DNA from: G963702155 sp963702155 | GTDB lineage: Bacteria > Pseudomonadota > Alphaproteobacteria > Micavibrionales > Micavibrionaceae | Direction of reading: 5' to 3' | NCBI GenBank assembly: GCA_963702155.1 | Contig: OY969717.1 | Span: 868,001 to 932,000 of the forward strand | Length of the DNA: 64,000 nucleotides | In this document: piece by piece, positions 60,496 through 64,000 of the stretch | Position numbering within the stretch: the first letter of the stretch is position 1 | Layout: each line of letters begins with the position of its first letter | The notes under the pieces: model-generated | Database searches by the model: none | Seen by the model: the letters and a program-made list of their open reading frames with translations, nothing else | What the model was told of the DNA's origin: nothing | Translations under genes and position numbers: made by a program

Positions 60496-62009
60496 CTAGT
60501 CTTTTTTCTTTGTTTTTGCGCCAGAAGATTTAGGCTTGGCTTTTGAAGCTGGCTTTTTCTTAGCTACACTTTCCTTGTTGCTATCATCTTTTTTTGCACT
60601 CGCCTTTTTATCGGATGCTTTTTTTGCCGGCGTTTTTTTCTCAGAATTTTTTTTAGCCGCAGTCTTCTTAGGCTTTGCGTCTTCTTCATCTTCCAGAGTT
60701 TTCAAAATATCCTCGGGCTTAACCTCTTTTTCCTTAACATCAGCAAGCTCAAGAATAAAATCAACAACCTTTTCTTCAAACAAAGGCGCGCGCAGGCTTT
60801 CTAAAGCATTGCGATTTTTGGAATAATAGTCAAAAACGTCTTTTTCCTGTCCAGGATATTTCTGCGCTTCGGATATAACAGCCTTTTGCAAATCCATGAT
60901 CTGCAACAGTAATATTATTTTCCTTACCAATTTTTGACAGAATCAAACCAAGACGAACACGGCGTGCCGCAATTTCTTCAAACTCGTCTTTTTCTTCATC
61001 TGTTAATTCGCTTTGATCTTCTTCAGGGTTACGCTGCTTTTCTAACTCGATCTGCTGCAAAATATTATCGTGCTCCATCTTGAGCATACTTGGAGGCACT
61101 TCAAAATCGTGTTTTTCGTCCAAGACATCCAAAAGACGTTTTTTAACAACTACGCGGCTTTGTTGACCAAACTCGTTCTCAAGCTGATCCGCAACAGCCT
61201 TCTTTAAAGCATCCAGATCATCAAGACCTAAAGTCTTAGCAAACTCATCATCAATTTTGGCTTCGGCTGGCTCATGAATTTCATGGATTTTAACATCAAA
61301 AATCGCATCCCGCCCGGCCAGTTCTTTTGCGCCATAATTTTCCGGGAATGAAACCTTTACTTCCGCATCTGTTCCGGCCTTTTTTCCAATCAACTGATCT
61401 TCAAAACCAGGGATGAACATACCACTCCCTAACTTGAGGCGATGCCCTTCGGACTTCATACCATCGTGATGCTTATTATCATCGGCTGTCCGCCCGTCAA
61501 AATCAATAACAAGCGTATCGCCGTCTTTTGCGCCGCGCTTACCTTCAATTTTCTGCGTACCTGTATTATTGGAAGCAATACGCTCAAGCGCCTCTGTCAA
61601 TCTCTACATCAGAAGCCTTTGCAACAGGTTTTTCTAATTTAATACCTTTAAAATCGGCCAATTTTATTTCAGGTAAAATATCAACTGCCATGGTGTATGT
61701 AAGGTCATTACCTTCATCAAATTCTTTGACTTCGATTTTTGGTTGCATCGCTGGTGTAAGGTCTTTTTCTTCCAAAGCCTTGGCTGAAGTCTCATTTACC
61801 GCCGCCTCCAAGACTTCACCCATAACGGCACGACCATATTTTTGTTTTAATATTTTCATCGGCGCCTTACCTGGGCGAAAACCCGGCAAGCGAATCGTTT
61901 TACCAACTTCTTTTAGACGCGCATCAATCCGTGCATCAATATCATTTGCCGGAATTGTAATTTCCATTTCGCGGCTAAGGCCGTCTTTCTTTAATTCTTT
62001 AACCTGCAT
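60496..62009 (-). CDS. tig: Tig, trigger factor with Lys/Ala-rich tail, two frameshifts
   Basis: The ribosome-bound chaperone and prolyl isomerase, about 504 residues when repaired (E. coli 432). The ribosome-docking loop is GFRPGKAPMKILKQKYG, the FKBP domain includes GDTLVIDFDGRTAD and FIPGFEDQLIGKKAG, and the C-terminal chaperone domain includes FDYYSKNRNALESLRAPLFE. Breaks lie near 61590 and near 60912 (one extra T before DLQKAVISEAQ). The last 70 or so residues are a tail of repeated AAKK, KKA and KKTP units like the S2 tail. Confidence 0.9.
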
Positions 62010-62047
62010 TTTGATCCTAACTCGGTCTTTAAATTCTTTATAGTTAT

Positions 62048-62077
62048 AAAATTTTCAATATTTTAACTATTGAAAAT
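62048..62077 (-). terminator. Terminator after tRNA-Leu
   Basis: A perfect 10-bp stem pairs ATTTTCAATA with TATTGAAAAT around a 7-base loop and is followed by TTTATAA on the minus strand. It begins 2 bases after the tRNA-Leu CCA and ends about 40 bases before the tig ATG. Confidence 0.65.
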
Positions 62078-62078
62078 A

Positions 62079-62163
62079 TGGTGCGGCTGGAGGGACTTGA
62101 ACCCCCACGCCCGAAAGCACTAGAACCTAAATCTAGCGTGTCTACCAATTTCACCACAGCCGC
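62079..62163 (-). tRNA. tRNA-Leu (TAG)
   Basis: 85 bases with encoded CCA and a class II variable arm (TGCTTTCGGGCG). The acceptor stem pairs GCGGCTG with CAGCCGC. The anticodon loop ATTTAGG gives TAG. Confidence 0.97.
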
Positions 62164-62281
62164 ATATGTAAAGCATGCTCCATAACAAAACATGCGTGAT
62201 GAAGCGCGTTTTTAGCGCATCTCAAACAAAATGCCAAGTATTTCTTTTAATTTTGTCAAAGAATTATATATGCGAAAAAAA

Positions 62282-62357
62282 TGGGGCGACTGACGGGGTT
62301 CGAACCCGCGACAACTCGGACCACAACCGAGGGCTCTACCGCTGAGCTACAGTCGCC
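62282..62357 (-). tRNA. tRNA-His (GTG), with encoded G-1 and C73
   Basis: 76 bases including G-1 and encoded CCA. Counting back from U8, the acceptor stem is GCGACTG paired with CAGTCGC, with an extra 5' G (G-1) opposite C73. The anticodon loop TTGTGGT gives GTG. Many Alphaproteobacteria lack G-1 and use A73; this tRNA has the canonical bacterial form. Confidence 0.96.
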
Positions 62358-62359
62358 AT

Positions 62360-62376
62360 ATAACGAAATTCGTTAT
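62360..62376. promoter_or_regulatory. 17-base perfect palindrome upstream of tRNA-His and glnA
   Basis: ATAACGAA and TTCGTTAT flank a central A. It sits 2 bases upstream of the tRNA-His 5' end and about 150 bases before glnA, so it could be an operator for either. No known consensus was recognised. Confidence 0.35.
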
Positions 62377-62425
62377 GTGCAGAAATAGGATATAACCGAT
62401 ATTGCTTTAAAAACGCAAGCCTAAA

Positions 62426-62445
62426 GAAAACAAAAAATTGTTTTC
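62426..62445. promoter_or_regulatory. Inverted repeat upstream of glnA
   Basis: GAAAACAA and TTGTTTTC are separated by four A. It ends 81 bases before the glnA start. A regulator site or a weak hairpin; no known consensus was recognised. Confidence 0.3.
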
Positions 62446-62526
62446 ATCATATGTTTATGCTAGCTCTTAAAAAACCAGGTAATGGTTTTCTTTTAAAAAA
62501 TAAATAATCATAGTGGAGATGCCGCC

Positions 62527-63957
62527 TTGTCCGCAAATACCCTTACTTTCAAAAATGCGTCTGATTGCCTTAAATTTATTAAAGATAATGAGATACAATT
62601 TATAGATATGTGTTTTACCGATTTACGGGGAACACGGCAGCATACAACCGAACATACAAGCGCGTTTAACGAAGGAAAAATAAAAAACGGCATATATTTT
62701 GATGGATCTTCTATTGCTGGCTGGCAAGATATCCACCAATCCGATATGATCATGATTCCTGACATAAAGCGCATCAGTATCGACCCATTTGCCGCGCAAA
62801 AAACAATTAAAGTCTTTTGTGATATCTACGATCCAGAAACCGGAAAACCCTATCATAAAGACCCACGGTCTATTGCTAAGCGCGCAGAAAGCTACATGAA
62901 AGAAAGCGGAATAGCCGATACCGCTAATTTCGGGCCCGAAGCCGAATTCTTTGTTTTTGAAGACGTTAAAATAAATACAGCCCCCCATAAAAGCGGTTTT
63001 GAAATTGATAGTGAAGAAGGCCCTTATAATTCCGGACGATATTATGATGAAGGCAATATGGGTCACCGTCCAAAGGCTAAAGGCGGTTATTTCCCTGATG
63101 CGCCCGTTGATCAACTATCTGACATACGCGCCGAAATGGTTACTGTTATGCAATCCATGGGTTTGGAGGTTGAAAAACATCACCATGAAGTTGCGCCCAG
63201 CCAGTGCGAAATTGGTATTAACTATGCGGGATTGACAAATTCTGCAGATAATATTCAAATTTACAAGCATGTTGTCCATAACGTTGCTAATAGCTACGGC
63301 AAAACGGCAACCTTTATGCCAAAACCTATATTTGGGGATAATGGGTCCGGTATGCATTGCCACCAATCATTATGGCTCGCCGGTAAACCGCTCTTCGCAG
63401 GTAAAAAATACGCCGACTTGTCTGAAACGGCATTGCATTATATTGGTGGAATAATAAGGCATGCACGCGCGCTAAACGCTTTTACAAACCCTACTATAAA
63501 CAGCTATAAACGCCTTGTTCCAGGGTATGAAGCGCCAATCTTGTTATCATACTCTGCACGAAATCGTTCCGCCTCTTGCCGAATTCCTGTGGCGACAAGC
63601 GCGCCTGCAAAAAGAATAGAGGTACGTTTCCCAGACCCAGCCGCCAATCCATATTTAGCGTTCGCAGCCCAGCTCATGGCAGGCTTGGATGGCATTCAAA
63701 ATAAAATTGATCCTGGCGAAGCGATGGATAAAAATCTTTATGATTTACCAACGACCGAAATTGAAAAAATTCCTACAGTTGCAAGGTCTTTAAGGGAAGC
63801 ACTCAAATCTCTGCGGGACAATAACGGTTTTTTACTTGCGGGAGATGTTTTTACACAAGATATGATAAATTCTTATATCAATTTAAAAATGCAAGATGTT
63901 GATCAATATGAAACAAGTGTTTCTGCTATAGAATATAGCATGTATTATTCTTGCTAG
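62527..63957 (+). CDS. glnA: GlnA, type I glutamine synthetase
   Basis: GlnA makes glutamine from glutamate, ammonia and ATP. It has 476 residues. YFDGSSIAGW (57-66), NFGPEAEFFVFE with metal Glu, GDNGSGMHCHQSLW and RVPxRVE-like RIEVRFPDPAANPYLAFAAQ are present. Tyr405 in NLYDLP is the adenylylation site of the GSI-beta class, so control by GlnE is expected. The start is TTG at 62527 with GGAG 8 bases upstream; the ATG at 62519 is out of frame. glnB is not adjacent. Confidence 0.96.
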   Translation: MSANTLTFKNASDCLKFIKDNEIQFIDMCFTDLRGTRQHTTEHTSAFNEGKIKNGIYFDGSSIAGWQDIHQSDMIMIPDIKRISIDPFAAQKTIKVFCDIYDPETGKPYHKDPRSIAKRAESYMKESGIADTANFGPEAEFFVFEDVKINTAPHKSGFEIDSEEGPYNSGRYYDEGNMGHRPKAKGGYFPDAPVDQLSDIRAEMVTVMQSMGLEVEKHHHEVAPSQCEIGINYAGLTNSADNIQIYKHVVHNVANSYGKTATFMPKPIFGDNGSGMHCHQSLWLAGKPLFAGKKYADLSETALHYIGGIIRHARALNAFTNPTINSYKRLVPGYEAPILLSYSARNRSASCRIPVATSAPAKRIEVRFPDPAANPYLAFAAQLMAGLDGIQNKIDPGEAMDKNLYDLPTTEIEKIPTVARSLREALKSLRDNNGFLLAGDVFTQDMINSYINLKMQDVDQYETSVSAIEYSMYYSC

Positions 63958-64000
63958 GTTTTAAAAATCTTATTTATAAAACATAAAATTTATTCATTAT

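Noticed and set aside
62519..62521. ATG as the start of glnA
   Set aside because: It is out of frame with the glutamine synthetase; TTG at 62527 has the correct frame and a good ribosome site.

Overview
The window reads as an AT-rich (roughly 40% GC by eye) alphaproteobacterial chromosome segment. The evidence is the lpxI-lpxA-fabZ-lpxD-skp-bamA-rseP-dxr-cdsA-uppS-frr-pyrH-tsf-rpsB order, LpxI in place of LpxH, the nuo cluster followed by birA, coaX, RNase J, a DUF1467 gene, proS, lolC, lolD and dnaE, and the tig-clpP-lon-hupB block. The order within Alphaproteobacteria cannot be fixed. A tRNA-His with an encoded G-1 and C73 argues against the crown clade that uses the unusual A73 form. No transposase, integrase, phage gene or CRISPR array was seen.

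Layout. 1-15.6 kb (minus strand): lipid A synthesis, outer membrane assembly, two tandem RseP-type intramembrane proteases, isoprenoid and phospholipid precursor genes, then ribosome recycling factor, UMP kinase, EF-Ts and S2, with a structured leader before rpsB. 15.7-28.3 kb (minus): Acg-family nitroreductase-like protein, DNA polymerase III alpha, LolD/LolC, an archaeal/eukaryotic-type prolyl-tRNA synthetase, an unknown secreted protein, DUF1467, RNase J, CoaX and BirA. 28.3-50.8 kb: all fourteen complex I genes on the minus strand, but split into three blocks (nuoA-D, membrane protein, nuoEF; nuoG, MazG-like, nuoH, small coiled-coil protein, nuoI; nuoJ-N) by two plus-strand islands. One island is purSL-purQ plus a small unknown gene. 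The other is a coiled-coil outer membrane protein plus a PagL-like lipid A deacylase. 51-56.4 kb: TerB-like membrane protein, a Cys-rich periplasmic protein, tRNA-Asp, alanine dehydrogenase, succinate-semialdehyde dehydrogenase, ispG and tRNA-Val. 56.5-64 kb: hupB, lon, clpP and tig (no clpX between clpP and lon), tRNA-Leu, tRNA-His and glnA on the plus strand.

Many essential genes carry one or two single-base frame breaks (skp, nuoL, nuoA, nuoB, nuoE, nuoF, ald, gabD, lon, tig). lpxD has one in-frame TAA, and purSL has about nine breaks in 1.4 kb. The protein sequence on both sides of each break is well conserved, so sequence or assembly error is the likeliest cause. Genuine recent gene decay cannot be excluded for purSL. 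The given coordinates span each broken gene from its inferred true start to its true stop.

I did not find a convincing new multi-gene system. The best leads are the two islands that split the nuo operon, the membrane protein read in frame into NuoE, the tandem RseP pair, the displaced ProRS type and the rpsB leader.
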